A DNA stretch of 64,000 nucleotides from Desulfosudis oleivorans Hxd3 (GTDB lineage: Bacteria > Desulfobacterota > Desulfobacteria > Desulfobacterales > Desulfosudaceae). A program made the translations under genes and the position numbers. The DNA lies in the NCBI RefSeq assembly GCF_000018405.1, contig NC_009943.1, positions 1,615,001 through 1,679,000 on the forward strand, read 5' to 3'. Under the pieces are notes generated by a model. It was not told the DNA's origin. It did not search any database and saw only the letters and a program-made list of their open reading frames with translations. Below are positions 8,757 to 18,382 of the stretch, piece by piece. Numbering within the stretch: position 1 is the first letter of the stretch; each line of letters starts with the position of its first letter.

Positions 8757-10243
8757 GTGCGTGCCTCTTGCTGATAAACAGGAAGGGTTATGGTAAAGGT
8801 GGTACCTTGGCCGACCGCGGAAGTAAACTCCAGGCTGCCGCCATGTTCCTCAATGGTCCGGGCCGCCACGAACAGACCCAGCCCGGTGCCGTCCGCCTTG
8901 GATGTCTCAAAGGGTTTGAGAATCCGCTCCTGCATTTCCTCGGGAATGCCCGGTCCGTTGTCAATCACGTTGATTACAACGGCCTTGCCCATCTTCCCGG
9001 TGACAATAATGGTTTCGGCGATCTTGATTCGGCCGCCTTCTTCCATGGCTTCGCAGGCATTGACGATCAGGTTGACAAACACCTCTTTGATCAGGCCGGG
9101 ATCGGCCTCCACGGAGATGCCGCCCGGCTGTTTTTCACGAACCACCGTGATGCCATAAAGATCAAGCTTGTAGGAGAGCAGGTCTATGCTGGTGTCGATG
9201 ACCTGGGAGATGTCCACCAGTTGTTTTTTTAATTTGTGGGGCCGGGAGAACTCTAAAAAGTTGCGGACAATATTGTCCAGCCGGCGCATCTCGTCCGCCA
9301 CCACGTCAAGGTCCTCCTTCTGGGAGGAAGAGAGGGAAAGGTTGCGCTGAAGGGAGAAAAGCCGCATGTTGATGGAAGTCATGGGATTACGGATGCTGTG
9401 GGCCACCACCGATGCCAGGCGGCCCACCAGGGCCATTTTTTCCGAAGAAAGTAGCATTTCCCGGCTCTGTCTGAGCTCGTCTTTTGCCCGTTTCACATTG
9501 TCCATGAGGCCGTGGACACTGTCGGCCAACGCCCGCACTTCGTTGCCGCCGGTGCCCGGCTCGGCCTGGTCCGACGCCGCTTGGGAGAGCACGCGAATGG
9601 GCAACAGCACCTGGCGCGTCAGGTTAAAGACAAACAGGGCGCCCAGAAAAAGCTCCAGGATGACCAGAATGACGGTGACGGCAAAAACCGCGTCAAGGGT
9701 TTCTTCGCTCTTTTTTCGAATGTCCCGAATGTAGAGATCGTTTAAGTGCCGGTAGTCGGCGCACAGTTTATTCAAGGTGAAAAACTGTTCCCGCACGTCC
9801 CAGTGAAGGGCCTCTCCCTTTTTTCGATCCCCGGCCTGGTAAAGCGCAATCACTCTGTTCTTGCCCTCGACATAACGGTCGTGATGCTGCTGAATGGCCT
9901 TCAGAAGCTGCCGGCGCTCCGGGTTCTGCTCGTGTTCAACGGCAGTGGCCATCCAGTCGGCAAACTCTTTTCTGTGGGTCTCCAGTTGAATGAGCCATTT
10001 GGGATCACCGTCGAGAAAGTAGTAGGTCACGTTGCCCTTCTGGTTGGCCAGGGCCGTCTCCATCTGCCGCGCCGCCTGCAACAGGTCCATGCTTTCACCG
10101 GTTACGTTGAACAGCAGGGCGTTGAACCGCTTGGCATACCACATTGTGGTGGCTCCCATGGCCACCACAATGACCATGAGCAGCACCAGGTTGATCATGA
10201 TGCGGGTAAAAAGAGTCAGTCGCCTGAATGGATTTTTTGTCAT
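8753..10243 (-). CDS. Sensor histidine kinase (four-helix-bundle sensor, HAMP)
   Basis: 496 aa. TM1 is at about 14-34. An extracytoplasmic segment of roughly 150 residues looks like a four-helix-bundle sensor. TM2 is at about 183-205, followed by a HAMP-like linker, HisKA with VVAHSIRNPMTS (phospho-acceptor His near residue 290), and HATPase with NLIVNACEAMEE, DNGPGIPEE and DGTGLGLFVA. The HSIRNP form of the H box is typical of kinases paired with NtrC-type regulators, consistent with the overlapping regulator gene downstream. Confidence 0.94.
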   Translation of the reverse strand: MTKNPFRRLTLFTRIMINLVLLMVIVVAMGATTMWYAKRFNALLFNVTGESMDLLQAARQMETALANQKGNVTYYFLDGDPKWLIQLETHRKEFADWMATAVEHEQNPERRQLLKAIQQHHDRYVEGKNRVIALYQAGDRKKGEALHWDVREQFFTLNKLCADYRHLNDLYIRDIRKKSEETLDAVFAVTVILVILELFLGALFVFNLTRQVLLPIRVLSQAASDQAEPGTGGNEVRALADSVHGLMDNVKRAKDELRQSREMLLSSEKMALVGRLASVVAHSIRNPMTSINMRLFSLQRNLSLSSSQKEDLDVVADEMRRLDNIVRNFLEFSRPHKLKKQLVDISQVIDTSIDLLSYKLDLYGITVVREKQPGGISVEADPGLIKEVFVNLIVNACEAMEEGGRIKIAETIIVTGKMGKAVVINVIDNGPGIPEEMQERILKPFETSKADGTGLGLFVAARTIEEHGGSLEFTSAVGQGTTFTITLPVYQQEART

Positions 10244-10295
10244 GGCAAAACCGGTCGATGCCTGGGGAAATGGATCAGATTAGTATTGCGTGCCG

Positions 10296-11138
10296 TTATC
10301 CCTGAGGATGCCGGATCACGGGTTTGGGCCGCAGATACCGGGACACCCGGCGAAGGATGGCCGTGATCCAGGGGCTGGTATAGATTTTTTTGATTCGAAT
10401 GACAATTACCGTGATGTTGTCTTCGCCGCCCCGCTCGTTGGCCAGGTCCACCAGTGCCCGGCAGGCGGCGTCCGGCGCCTTGCCGTCGGTAATCTCCTGA
10501 ATCTCCGGGGCGTTCACCTTGTCTGTCAGGCCGTCGGAGCTGATGACCAGAATGTCGCCCACCTGCATTTTTGTTTCGATCACATCCGCCGATACGCCGG
10601 GCTTGGTGCCCACGGCCCGGGTCAGCATGTGTTTGAATTCCGGGCCCAGCTTGGCGCCGTTTTCCTGTTTGCCCCCCAGCTCCGATTCTACGGTGTGCAG
10701 GGCGGAGATGCGTTCGGCAAGGCCGTTGCGGATCAGAAAGACCGGGCTGTCGCCCACGTTGGCCGTGATCGCGGAATTGTCCCGAAACATCACCGCCGAC
10801 ACGGTGGTGCCCATTCCCGCGTAGGTGGGCCGTGTCTGGGAGAGATCGTAAACGCTTTTGTTGGACAGGTGAATGGCGGCCAGCAGCTGGTTGGCCTCCC
10901 GGGAGAGGGCGCTGTTCGTGTCCGGCAGTTCTTCCGGGGTTTTTGCGTGCTGAACCTGGAGAAGATAGTTGTGAAGGGTCTGAACGGCGATTCGGCTGGC
11001 CACTTCACCCGCGGCGTGGCCGCCCATGCCGTCGGCCACCACGTAGAGACCGATGTTCCCGTCAATACAGAAGCTGTCTTCGTTGGCCTGCCGTCTTCGG
11101 CCGGTGTCGGTGAGGCCGGCGGAATCCGCAATGATCAT
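10296..11138 (-). CDS. PP2C-family protein Ser/Thr phosphatase
   Basis: 280 aa. Metal-binding PP2C motifs are visible: NEDSF, VVADGMGGHAAGE, ANVGDSP, SSDGLTD and GGEDNITVIV. It is soluble except for a short basic tail. It lies 19 bases downstream of the CHASE2 kinase gene on the same strand, the usual arrangement for a kinase/phosphatase pair acting on shared targets, and 52 bases upstream of the sensor kinase. Role inferred as the opposing phosphatase for that kinase. Confidence 0.93.
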   Translation of the reverse strand: MIIADSAGLTDTGRRRQANEDSFCIDGNIGLYVVADGMGGHAAGEVASRIAVQTLHNYLLQVQHAKTPEELPDTNSALSREANQLLAAIHLSNKSVYDLSQTRPTYAGMGTTVSAVMFRDNSAITANVGDSPVFLIRNGLAERISALHTVESELGGKQENGAKLGPEFKHMLTRAVGTKPGVSADVIETKMQVGDILVISSDGLTDKVNAPEIQEITDGKAPDAACRALVDLANERGGEDNITVIVIRIKKIYTSPWITAILRRVSRYLRPKPVIRHPQG

Positions 11139-11157
11139 GATGACCTTCCCGTTGCGT

Positions 11158-13767
11158 TTATGCCTGCGTTTTTTTCGCCATGGCCGCGTCCATTTTTTCT
11201 CCCAGGGTGCGCAGGTGGGCCGCCATCTGCCCGGCGGTCTGATACCGTTTGGCCGGGTCCTTTTCCAGGGCCTTGTTGAGAATGGCCGTCAGGGGCTTGG
11301 GAATCCTGGGGTTGATGGTTCTGGGGTCCGGATGGGGCGAATTGAGTATCTTGTGCATCAGGGCCGCCGGGCTGCTTCCCTTGAACGGCACCGTTCCCGT
11401 GAGCAGCTGGAAGGTCATCACGCCCAGAGAGAAGATGTCGCTGCGGCCGTCCACCTTCTTGCCGGAGATCTGTTCCGGCGACATGTAGTAGGGGGTACCC
11501 TTGACAATGCCGGTCTTGGTCTGGGACGAAGCAGTGATACGGGCGATGCCGAAGTCGGTGATCTTGACCTTGCCGTTTTTCAGCAGCATCACGTTGGCCG
11601 GTTTGATGTCCCGATGCACAATGCCCTGCCTGTGGGCATAATCCAGTCCCTCGGCGATGTCCGCGATATAGCCGATCAGCCGCCGCATGGGGATCAGGCT
11701 CTCTTTTTTCTGAAACTTTTCCAGGCTGTCGCCTTCCAGGTACTCCATGGCGATGTAGGCCAGGTCCTGTTCGTCGCCGGCGTCGTAGATGGTCACGATA
11801 TTGGGGTGGGAGAGGGTGCCCGCGCTTTCGGCTTCGCGAAAGAACTTCTTTTTCATCTCCGCGGCCTCTTCCTCGTCAAACTCGTCGGAGAACCGGACCG
11901 TTTTGATGGCCGTGGTGCGGTTGATACGGGGGTCCTGGCCCAGGTAGACCACGCCCATGGCGCCCTTGCCCAGCTGTTTGAGAATTTCGTAGCGCCCCAG
12001 GGTGGGCCGTATGGACGGGTCGGTGCTCACCATGCCGTCGCCGGCGCCGCCCCCGCCCAGAAACCCGGCGCCGAACACCATGGTTTCACTGGCCACCAGC
12101 AGTTTTTTCTTGCGCTCCACGATGTCCTTGAACTTGTTGTCGTACTCTTCAATGTACCCATAGACCGCCGCCGCCTTGTTGAGCTGTCGCTTGCGTTCAT
12201 AGTCCAGGGCCAGGTTGTAGAGCAGGTCCTTCATCTGGTCGTCCATCGGTACTTTGCGGAACTTGTCAAAGGCCATGTCCAGCATGCCCTGGGACTGGAA
12301 GGAGATGCCCAGCATGCGGTTGGTCTCCGCCGACTCGCCTTCCACCTTTTCCTTGCCCGCCTCGGTGAGAAAATAGCGGATCGACACGATGCCGGTGTAG
12401 CCGATGACCAGCAGCAGTACCGGGTAGATCACGTCCAGCCAGACCCCTCGGGAAAGAAAGGCCCAGGCAAATCCGCCCAGCAGCAGGGCCAGCAGCACGA
12501 AAAAAAGCCCGCCGGAGATGGCCGCCTTCAACCGGGGCAGCACCAGGGTGATCAACAGGCCAAGGAATAGCACTGCGGCCAGTTCTATCAGCCGGGTGCC
12601 GGGAAACTGCCGGATAAACTGCTGATTGAGCACCGACCACAGCACATGGGCGGTAAAGTCGCCAAAGGTGGTGGACGGTGCCACCGGTGTGCTCAGGGGC
12701 GTGGCGAGGCCCTTGGCCGACAGAGAGACCAGCACGATTTTGTTGGTAAAGACCCGCAGCGGGATTTTGTCGTTGAGCACGTCAAAAAAGGAGTAATGGC
12801 GAAAGGCGTCCGGTGCCGTGTGAAAACCGATGAGCAGTTCCGAATAGGGGGTAACCGGGATCTCGATCTTTTTGAATGAGACCGACATGCCGATATCCGC
12901 GCCAATGTTGTTCGGGGATACGCCGGCGTACCGGGCTGCCAGCACCAGTGCGTAGGAGGGGACAAACAGGCCCCTGTATTCGTAGAGCATCCGCTCTCTT
13001 CGATAGGTGCCGTCATGGTCCGGGGCCACGTTGATGTGGCCCATGCCGGCCGCGGCCCGGCGGAATACCGGAATGGGCAGAACGGCTTCGGTGGCCTGTG
13101 GGCAGGCCGCTCCCGGCGGAATGCGGACATTGCCGATGGCCTGGTCTTTAAGTGTCTCTTCCGCTTCCTCCGGCTGCCCGCTGTCCGGCACCAGGGTGTC
13201 TTTAAAAAAGATGGGCAGCACCACCCGGCCCGACCGGGTCAGGGAGGCGGCCAGAATCGAGTCCCGGTCCAGCCGTTTTCTGGCCAGGTCCAGTTCCTCC
13301 AGAAACCCGGACTGCACCTGGTCGAGGGTCTCCTGAAGGGGCGGCCCGGCGTTTCTTGCCGGTTGCGGGGCCGCTGTTGCCACCTCCTGCAGGGGCGGCA
13401 GAAAATTCTCGCGGAACCGGGTCTCCAGGAAATCGATTTCCATCAGCCCGGCATTCTCTTCGGGCTCGCTGTAGATAATGTTAAGCCCGATCACCGACGG
13501 GTCGCCCTCGTTGATCTTGTCGATGCCCCGGGCGATCAGGGACCGGGGCCAGGGCCACCGGCCCAGCTTTTCAATGGATTCATCGTCGATGTCGACGATC
13601 ACGATGGTATCGGAGGGGTCGGGCCGGCCCTTGACCTTCATCACGGTGTCGTAAAGCTTGAGCCCCAGGGTATCGAAGAATTCCACCCGGACAAGGGTGA
13701 TGAAAAGAAAGGCGAGTGTCAGCAGCAGGCCGAATATAAGCGTCGGATGTTTTTTTATAAAATTCAT
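11158..13767 (-). CDS. CHASE2-domain membrane Ser/Thr protein kinase
   Basis: 869 aa. An N-terminal membrane anchor (about 12-29) precedes a CHASE2-type extracytoplasmic sensor (about 35-390), then three close membrane helices (about 395-470), a helical linker with TPR-like character, and a C-terminal Hanks-type kinase domain (about 590-855). Kinase motifs: glycine loop LGKGAMGVVYLG, AIKTV lysine, catalytic loop HRDIKPANV, DFGIA, and activation segment GTPYYMSPEQ. The sensor sits outside and the kinase inside. It is the first gene of a four-gene minus-strand set (kinase, phosphatase, sensor kinase, regulator), linking eukaryotic-type and two-component signalling. Confidence 0.95.
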   Translation of the reverse strand: MNFIKKHPTLIFGLLLTLAFLFITLVRVEFFDTLGLKLYDTVMKVKGRPDPSDTIVIVDIDDESIEKLGRWPWPRSLIARGIDKINEGDPSVIGLNIIYSEPEENAGLMEIDFLETRFRENFLPPLQEVATAAPQPARNAGPPLQETLDQVQSGFLEELDLARKRLDRDSILAASLTRSGRVVLPIFFKDTLVPDSGQPEEAEETLKDQAIGNVRIPPGAACPQATEAVLPIPVFRRAAAGMGHINVAPDHDGTYRRERMLYEYRGLFVPSYALVLAARYAGVSPNNIGADIGMSVSFKKIEIPVTPYSELLIGFHTAPDAFRHYSFFDVLNDKIPLRVFTNKIVLVSLSAKGLATPLSTPVAPSTTFGDFTAHVLWSVLNQQFIRQFPGTRLIELAAVLFLGLLITLVLPRLKAAISGGLFFVLLALLLGGFAWAFLSRGVWLDVIYPVLLLVIGYTGIVSIRYFLTEAGKEKVEGESAETNRMLGISFQSQGMLDMAFDKFRKVPMDDQMKDLLYNLALDYERKRQLNKAAAVYGYIEEYDNKFKDIVERKKKLLVASETMVFGAGFLGGGGAGDGMVSTDPSIRPTLGRYEILKQLGKGAMGVVYLGQDPRINRTTAIKTVRFSDEFDEEEAAEMKKKFFREAESAGTLSHPNIVTIYDAGDEQDLAYIAMEYLEGDSLEKFQKKESLIPMRRLIGYIADIAEGLDYAHRQGIVHRDIKPANVMLLKNGKVKITDFGIARITASSQTKTGIVKGTPYYMSPEQISGKKVDGRSDIFSLGVMTFQLLTGTVPFKGSSPAALMHKILNSPHPDPRTINPRIPKPLTAILNKALEKDPAKRYQTAGQMAAHLRTLGEKMDAAMAKKTQA

Positions 13768-14066
13768 TCAGACCCGCGTTTGCATCCATGGTTAAAGTTG
13801 CCGAAGTATAAGCAAATTGCCCGGACAGTGTCAATGAAAAACACAGATCGCCGGGCACCGCTGGTTGTGGGGTTCCATTACGAAGGGACAGGGCTCTCAA
13901 GGACGGCTGCCCGCATCTGGCAAGGTTCTTTTTCCAAACGCAATCGGGCTGATGAAACCGCTGCTTTGATCCCCATGTCGATAACGATTGGGATTTTTCA
14001 GCGGATATGGCATATTCTACAGTGCGGCACCGGTGTGGGGCCAATGGTCATGAAGGAGACCAATTA
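13768..14066. other. Divergent intergenic region
   Basis: About 300 bases between the divergent CHASE2 kinase and the transglutaminase-like gene. No convincing gene, terminator or strong promoter match was seen by eye. It presumably holds both promoters. Confidence 0.5.
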
Positions 14067-15413
14067 ATGATAAGACGGAATGGGCGGACAGGGAGTGGGC
14101 GTTGCCGCATGGCGGCTGTGTATGCCGTGGCGGCGGTGCTGCTGTTTCTGGCCGGGCCGGTTTACGCCGGCGACATTCGGCCGGTCTGCCTGGCCATGGA
14201 TATCTTCACCCCGCTGGAGCGGACCTTTTTTGAAGACCTGGCCGACGGCGGATTGAGCGGGTATGACGATTACGACGCGTTTCTGATCGCTTCGGGCATC
14301 GTGGACCCCCGCGCGTTTTCCCGGTACCGGCCACGAATACGGGCCATTCGCAGCCGTGCCCTGGCCGGCGTGGACCGGAACGCGGCCCCCTACGACCGGG
14401 GAAAAACCCTGCTGTTCTGGCTCCATGATAATGTGCTGCGGACCTATTCAGAAACCTCCAATCTGGCCGGCGACCTGCTGGACAAGGGAGCGTTCAACTG
14501 CCTCTCGTCCACCATTCTGTATTGCCTGCTGGCAAAAGACCTGGGCCTGTCCGTGTCCGGCGTGCTGGCGCCGGGCCACACCTTCTGCCTTCTGGCCGAC
14601 GGGGACCGGCAAATCGTGGTGGAAACCACCAACCGGTACGGGTTTGAGCCGGGCCGGGTGGAAGAAGAAGCCATTGAGGGCGGGGTCCGCCAGGTGACGG
14701 TGCCGGAGACGGTCTACGAGACGACAAAGACTGTGCCGCTTTACGGCCTGATGGCCCTGCTTTATGTCAACACCCTGGATATGTCCACGCTGGCGGTGGG
14801 CCAGGGGGAGACCGGCTGCCTGCCCCGGTTTGCCAAGGTCTGTCTTTTTGACCCGGAAAACGGTCTGTTTGCCGACAATCTGGCCGCCTGCCTGAACAAC
14901 CTGGCGGTGTCGGCCCTGGGGCAGGAACGGCTGGAACCGGCCTATCTCCTTATTCAGCAGGGCAAGGCCCTGGGCAGAGCCCCTTTTGACGATCTTGAAG
15001 TGCAGTACTACAACCAGATGGCCGAACAGCAGGCAGGTTCCGGGGATTTTAACGGTGCTGTTCAGACCCTGTGGACTGCCTTGCAGCTTTATCCCGAAAA
15101 CCCCGTGCTGGACAACAATATCCTTTATTATTATGGGTTGTGGGCCGACACCTTTCGGACCCGGTCCGACACCGGCGGCGTTGTCCGGGTGTTTCTGGCG
15201 GCCCGGCAGATGCTGCCCGGCAGCGCCGCCGTTTCAGAGGGCCTGAAGGCCGCCTTTTACAACCACGCGGTGGACGCCTACAACCGGCAGGACTTTGACG
15301 CGGCCCGGTCCATCTGCCAGGAGGCCCTGGGGCTTTTCCCGGGAGAAGGGGCGTTTCTGGAGATTCTGAATGCCATTCCGCAAGACCCGCCGGCCTGGCA
15401 GTGGGGGCGGTAA
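14067..15413 (+). CDS. Exported transglutaminase-like protein with TPR-like tail
   Basis: 448 aa with a signal peptide (basic start, hydrophobic AAVLLFLAGPVYAG). Residues about 95-230 resemble a transglutaminase-like fold: a Cys in KGAFNCLSSTILY, a His in APGHTFCLL and an acidic residue in VVETTNRYG are positioned as a possible Cys-His-Glu triad. The C-terminal half is helical with TPR-like repeats. The start ATG 14067 has GGAG 9 bases upstream. It is probably periplasmic or outer-membrane associated. Substrate unknown. Confidence 0.7.
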   Translation: MIRRNGRTGSGRCRMAAVYAVAAVLLFLAGPVYAGDIRPVCLAMDIFTPLERTFFEDLADGGLSGYDDYDAFLIASGIVDPRAFSRYRPRIRAIRSRALAGVDRNAAPYDRGKTLLFWLHDNVLRTYSETSNLAGDLLDKGAFNCLSSTILYCLLAKDLGLSVSGVLAPGHTFCLLADGDRQIVVETTNRYGFEPGRVEEEAIEGGVRQVTVPETVYETTKTVPLYGLMALLYVNTLDMSTLAVGQGETGCLPRFAKVCLFDPENGLFADNLAACLNNLAVSALGQERLEPAYLLIQQGKALGRAPFDDLEVQYYNQMAEQQAGSGDFNGAVQTLWTALQLYPENPVLDNNILYYYGLWADTFRTRSDTGGVVRVFLAARQMLPGSAAVSEGLKAAFYNHAVDAYNRQDFDAARSICQEALGLFPGEGAFLEILNAIPQDPPAWQWGR

Positions 15414-15418
15414 CCGGC

Positions 15419-16858
15419 TCAGCGCCAGCGATGAATCGTGACAAAGAGGATCAGGCCGAATATCTCCAGCCGGCCCACCAGCATATCGGCCGTCAATATC
15501 CATTTTACCAGGTCGGGTAGATGGCTGTAGTTCCCCATGGATCCAACGGTTCCAAACCCCGGCCCCACGTTCCCCATGGCGGCGGCCGCGCCTGAGAATG
15601 CAGTCATGATATCCACTCCGAACCCGGTAATCGCAAGGGTGGAGACCAGCAGGACCCCCAGGTAGATCAGGATATAGGTCAGGGCGGTTTCCACCACCTC
15701 GTCATCTACGGCAGCCTGGTTGACCTTGACCACCACTACCGACTTGGGGTGACGCAGCCGCACCAGGCGGCGGGCCGCCGCCTTCCAGAGAAGAACGATC
15801 CGGTCCGCCTTGATGCCCCCGGATGTGGACCCGGAACAGGCACACTGCAAGGTGAAAAACAGGATGGCCAGCTGGGCGAACGGGGGCCACACGCTGCTGT
15901 CGGCATTGGCAAACCCGGTGGAGGTGCCGATGGAAACCACCTGGAAGGCGGCGTAGCGTAAGGCGTCGACCCACTGTCCATAGACGGGGCCGTGGATGTT
16001 GATGGTAACCAGCACCACACCCACCAGGATGGCGATCATGTAGTACCGGAAAACCGTGGATTGAAAAAGGTCTTTGGGGTTGCCGGTCACCGCCTGATAG
16101 AGCAGGCCGAAATGGACGCCGGACAGCACCATGAACAGAATGATCGTTGTCTCCATTCCCGGGCTGGCAAAATGGGCGATGCTGGCATTTTTTGTGGAAA
16201 ACCCGCCGGTGGCAATGGTGGAAAAGGCGTGGGTTACGGCGTCAAACAGGCTCATGCCTTCAATCATCAGCAGAAGGGTTTCCGCGGCGGTGAGCCCGAT
16301 ATAGACGTAGAGCAGTATGGTCAGGGTCTTTTTGGTACGGTAGTGAAAGCTCTCCTTGACCAGAGGCGACACTTCGCTGCGGTAAAGGACCATGGAGGCG
16401 GCCCCCATGGAGGGTATCACCGCCAGGACAAAGATGATGATGCCCACACCGCCCATCCAGTGGGTGGCGGCCCGCCAGAACAGCAGGCCCGGCGCCAGAC
16501 CCTCGACATTGGCAAGAATGGTGGCGCCGGTGGTGGTGAACCCGGACACGCTTTCAAACCATGCGTTGGTAAAGGTAAATCCGCCGCCCCACAGCAGGTA
16601 GGGCAATGTGCCTACCAGGCACGACGCCAGCCAGCTGCACACCACGATAAAAAGCCCTTCCCGGTTGGAGATGTCCGTGGTGGCGGGCACAAACAACAGG
16701 GGAAAGAGCCCGAAAAGGGCGCAGACAACGGTGGAAAACAGCAGCGGGGAAAGGGCGCTGTCGCCGCCGGCCAGGGAGAAAAGCGCCGATATCAGCAGAA
16801 AGGTGGCATTGAACAGCAGCACAAAACCGACATATCGCAGAATAACCTGGGCTCTCAT
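15419..16858 (-). CDS. TrkH/KtrB-type potassium uptake channel subunit
   Basis: 479 aa, polytopic. Four pore-loop repeats carry filter-like segments: SGFTTTGATI, ATGGFSTKNAS, GTSTGFANAD and VGPGFGTVGS, each with the filter glycine. These define the TrkH/KtrB/HKT superfamily, which moves K+ across the inner membrane. No TrkA/KtrA regulator is nearby. The gene starts inside the stop of a HAMP-domain protein (ATGA overlap at 16855-16858), so the two are translationally coupled. Confidence 0.93.
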   Translation of the reverse strand: MRAQVILRYVGFVLLFNATFLLISALFSLAGGDSALSPLLFSTVVCALFGLFPLLFVPATTDISNREGLFIVVCSWLASCLVGTLPYLLWGGGFTFTNAWFESVSGFTTTGATILANVEGLAPGLLFWRAATHWMGGVGIIIFVLAVIPSMGAASMVLYRSEVSPLVKESFHYRTKKTLTILLYVYIGLTAAETLLLMIEGMSLFDAVTHAFSTIATGGFSTKNASIAHFASPGMETTIILFMVLSGVHFGLLYQAVTGNPKDLFQSTVFRYYMIAILVGVVLVTINIHGPVYGQWVDALRYAAFQVVSIGTSTGFANADSSVWPPFAQLAILFFTLQCACSGSTSGGIKADRIVLLWKAAARRLVRLRHPKSVVVVKVNQAAVDDEVVETALTYILIYLGVLLVSTLAITGFGVDIMTAFSGAAAAMGNVGPGFGTVGSMGNYSHLPDLVKWILTADMLVGRLEIFGLILFVTIHRWR

Positions 16859-17619
16859 GATGCTGTGCCGTTTTTATGGGGGTGAATGGTCAATTCCCGG
16901 ATCGCCTCGGTGAGCTTGAACAATTCGTCCCGGCCTTCGGCCCGTACCGCCAGGGGCTCGCCGTGATACATGAAGGCCTTGACCGAGTCGGTGAGCCGGC
17001 GAATGGGGGCGATGACATACAGGTTGATGAAAAAATTAAAAATCAGGGCAAAGGCCAGGGCCGATGCAATGGCGATGATGCCGGGCATGATGGCCCGACG
17101 CGCCCGGTCCTGAAGAGCGGACGCGGTTTCGTACAGGGTGGTGTCATTCAGCGTCATCAACTGGTTGGCCGCCGTCTTGGTTTTCAGAAAGGCGGGGTGG
17201 GCCCGGTCGAAATACCAGGTGATATTGCCCTGGCGGTGGGTGTCCACAATAGGCCGGCGCCACAGGGTTTGAAATTCCGCGTATGCTGTTTCAATGGCAT
17301 CCACCACCTCGGCTTCACCGGTGATGGTGATGTTGCTTTTTGCCGTGCCAAAGGCCTGCGCAAAGGCCCTGTCCCCTTCCTCCAGGGTGGCGCGGCCGGC
17401 CTCCCAGTTGCCCGACATCAGCATCAGCACGCCGCTGTCCTGCCGTTCCAGGGCCTCGATCATCTCTTTTGCCGCGACAATGCTCCTGTAGTTTTCTTCC
17501 AGCAGGCCCTTGACCGAATGGCCGATCCGGTTGAGTTCGTAGATGGATGCGGCTCCGGCGGCGGACAACATCACCGCCAGGATCAGGAACCCGGAAAGGA
17601 TCTTGAATCGAAGGTTCAT
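16855..17619 (-). CDS. Membrane four-helix-bundle/HAMP protein without effector domain
   Basis: 254 aa. TM1 at about 8-27, a helical extracytoplasmic domain of about 150 residues similar to the 4HB sensor of chemoreceptors, TM2 at about 178-200, then a HAMP segment (APIRRLTDSVKAF) and a 20-residue tail. It stops where a kinase, cyclase or methyl-accepting domain would be expected. Because it is coupled to the K+ channel gene it may act as a sensory partner of the channel (inference). Alternatively it is the remnant of a larger receptor. Confidence 0.8.
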   Translation of the reverse strand: MNLRFKILSGFLILAVMLSAAGAASIYELNRIGHSVKGLLEENYRSIVAAKEMIEALERQDSGVLMLMSGNWEAGRATLEEGDRAFAQAFGTAKSNITITGEAEVVDAIETAYAEFQTLWRRPIVDTHRQGNITWYFDRAHPAFLKTKTAANQLMTLNDTTLYETASALQDRARRAIMPGIIAIASALAFALIFNFFINLYVIAPIRRLTDSVKAFMYHGEPLAVRAEGRDELFKLTEAIRELTIHPHKNGTAS

Positions 17620-17818
17620 GGCATGCTCCTGGTGTTGGTTTCATGGTTTGGGAAAAGGGGCAAAGAGAGGAACGGGCCGGCGCCCCGCTGTTAAAACTGG
17701 CAGACTATAAACTTCGGTACTCGGGATGTCAAGCTAACGCTTTCTTTCCAGTTCAGCCTGGTTCAGCGGCCGGAAATTCTCAGTTTCCCGGCCCTGACAT
17801 TGCATGAAATATTCGGCC

Positions 17819-18253
17819 CTACATGGACTCATAATTGACAATCTCGGCGTATTCGTTTGTATCCGGATCAAAGGTGATCAGAACAAACCAGTCAACCTCG
17901 TCCCGGTGGTCCGGATCATCCGGGTAAAGCCAGCAGGCGATCACCTGAAACAGCTCCCGGCCGGTCTTTGAAATCCATTTATTGAATTGTCCTCTTTCCG
18001 GCTCATAGCCGGTTGCCGCCGGGTAACAGGAAACATCATAAACCAGGTATGCTTCGCCGCACAACGGGCAGACACACGTTACTTCCGGGTATGCTGACAG
18101 AAAAATCTCAAACAGGCTGTTGTCGCAGTGGCACACGATCTGTGAAAACGTGCTGTCCAGCATGTAGGGGCGGTACTTGCCCTCTATGGTCACAAAATCC
18201 TTGACCGGCCTGATCTTACCGTCATAATGACTGGGGTGTCTGTTCATGATCAT
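17819..18253 (-). CDS. Hypothetical Cys-rich (zinc-ribbon-like) protein
   Basis: 144-aa soluble protein. Two cysteine groups, IVCHCDN and TCVCPLCGEAY, could bind a metal as a zinc ribbon. The rest is acidic and aromatic-rich with no recognised family. It diverges from the small membrane protein gene to its right. Function unknown. Confidence 0.65.
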   Translation of the reverse strand: MIMNRHPSHYDGKIRPVKDFVTIEGKYRPYMLDSTFSQIVCHCDNSLFEIFLSAYPEVTCVCPLCGEAYLVYDVSCYPAATGYEPERGQFNKWISKTGRELFQVIACWLYPDDPDHRDEVDWFVLITFDPDTNEYAEIVNYESM

Positions 18254-18382
18254 CCGTTATTGACAAGTCGTTGCATTCTTCACCCGGAATTCTGGTTTCT
18301 GATGGGTATAGAAAGCATAATATTCAAAAAAGAGCAATTATTTTTGAGTGTTGACCATTGTGGGGTAAACAGGGAGCCTGTC

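Noticed and set aside
11053-12570. 505-aa plus-strand frame over the CHASE2 kinase
   Set aside because: Shadow of the kinase gene; no recognisable motifs.
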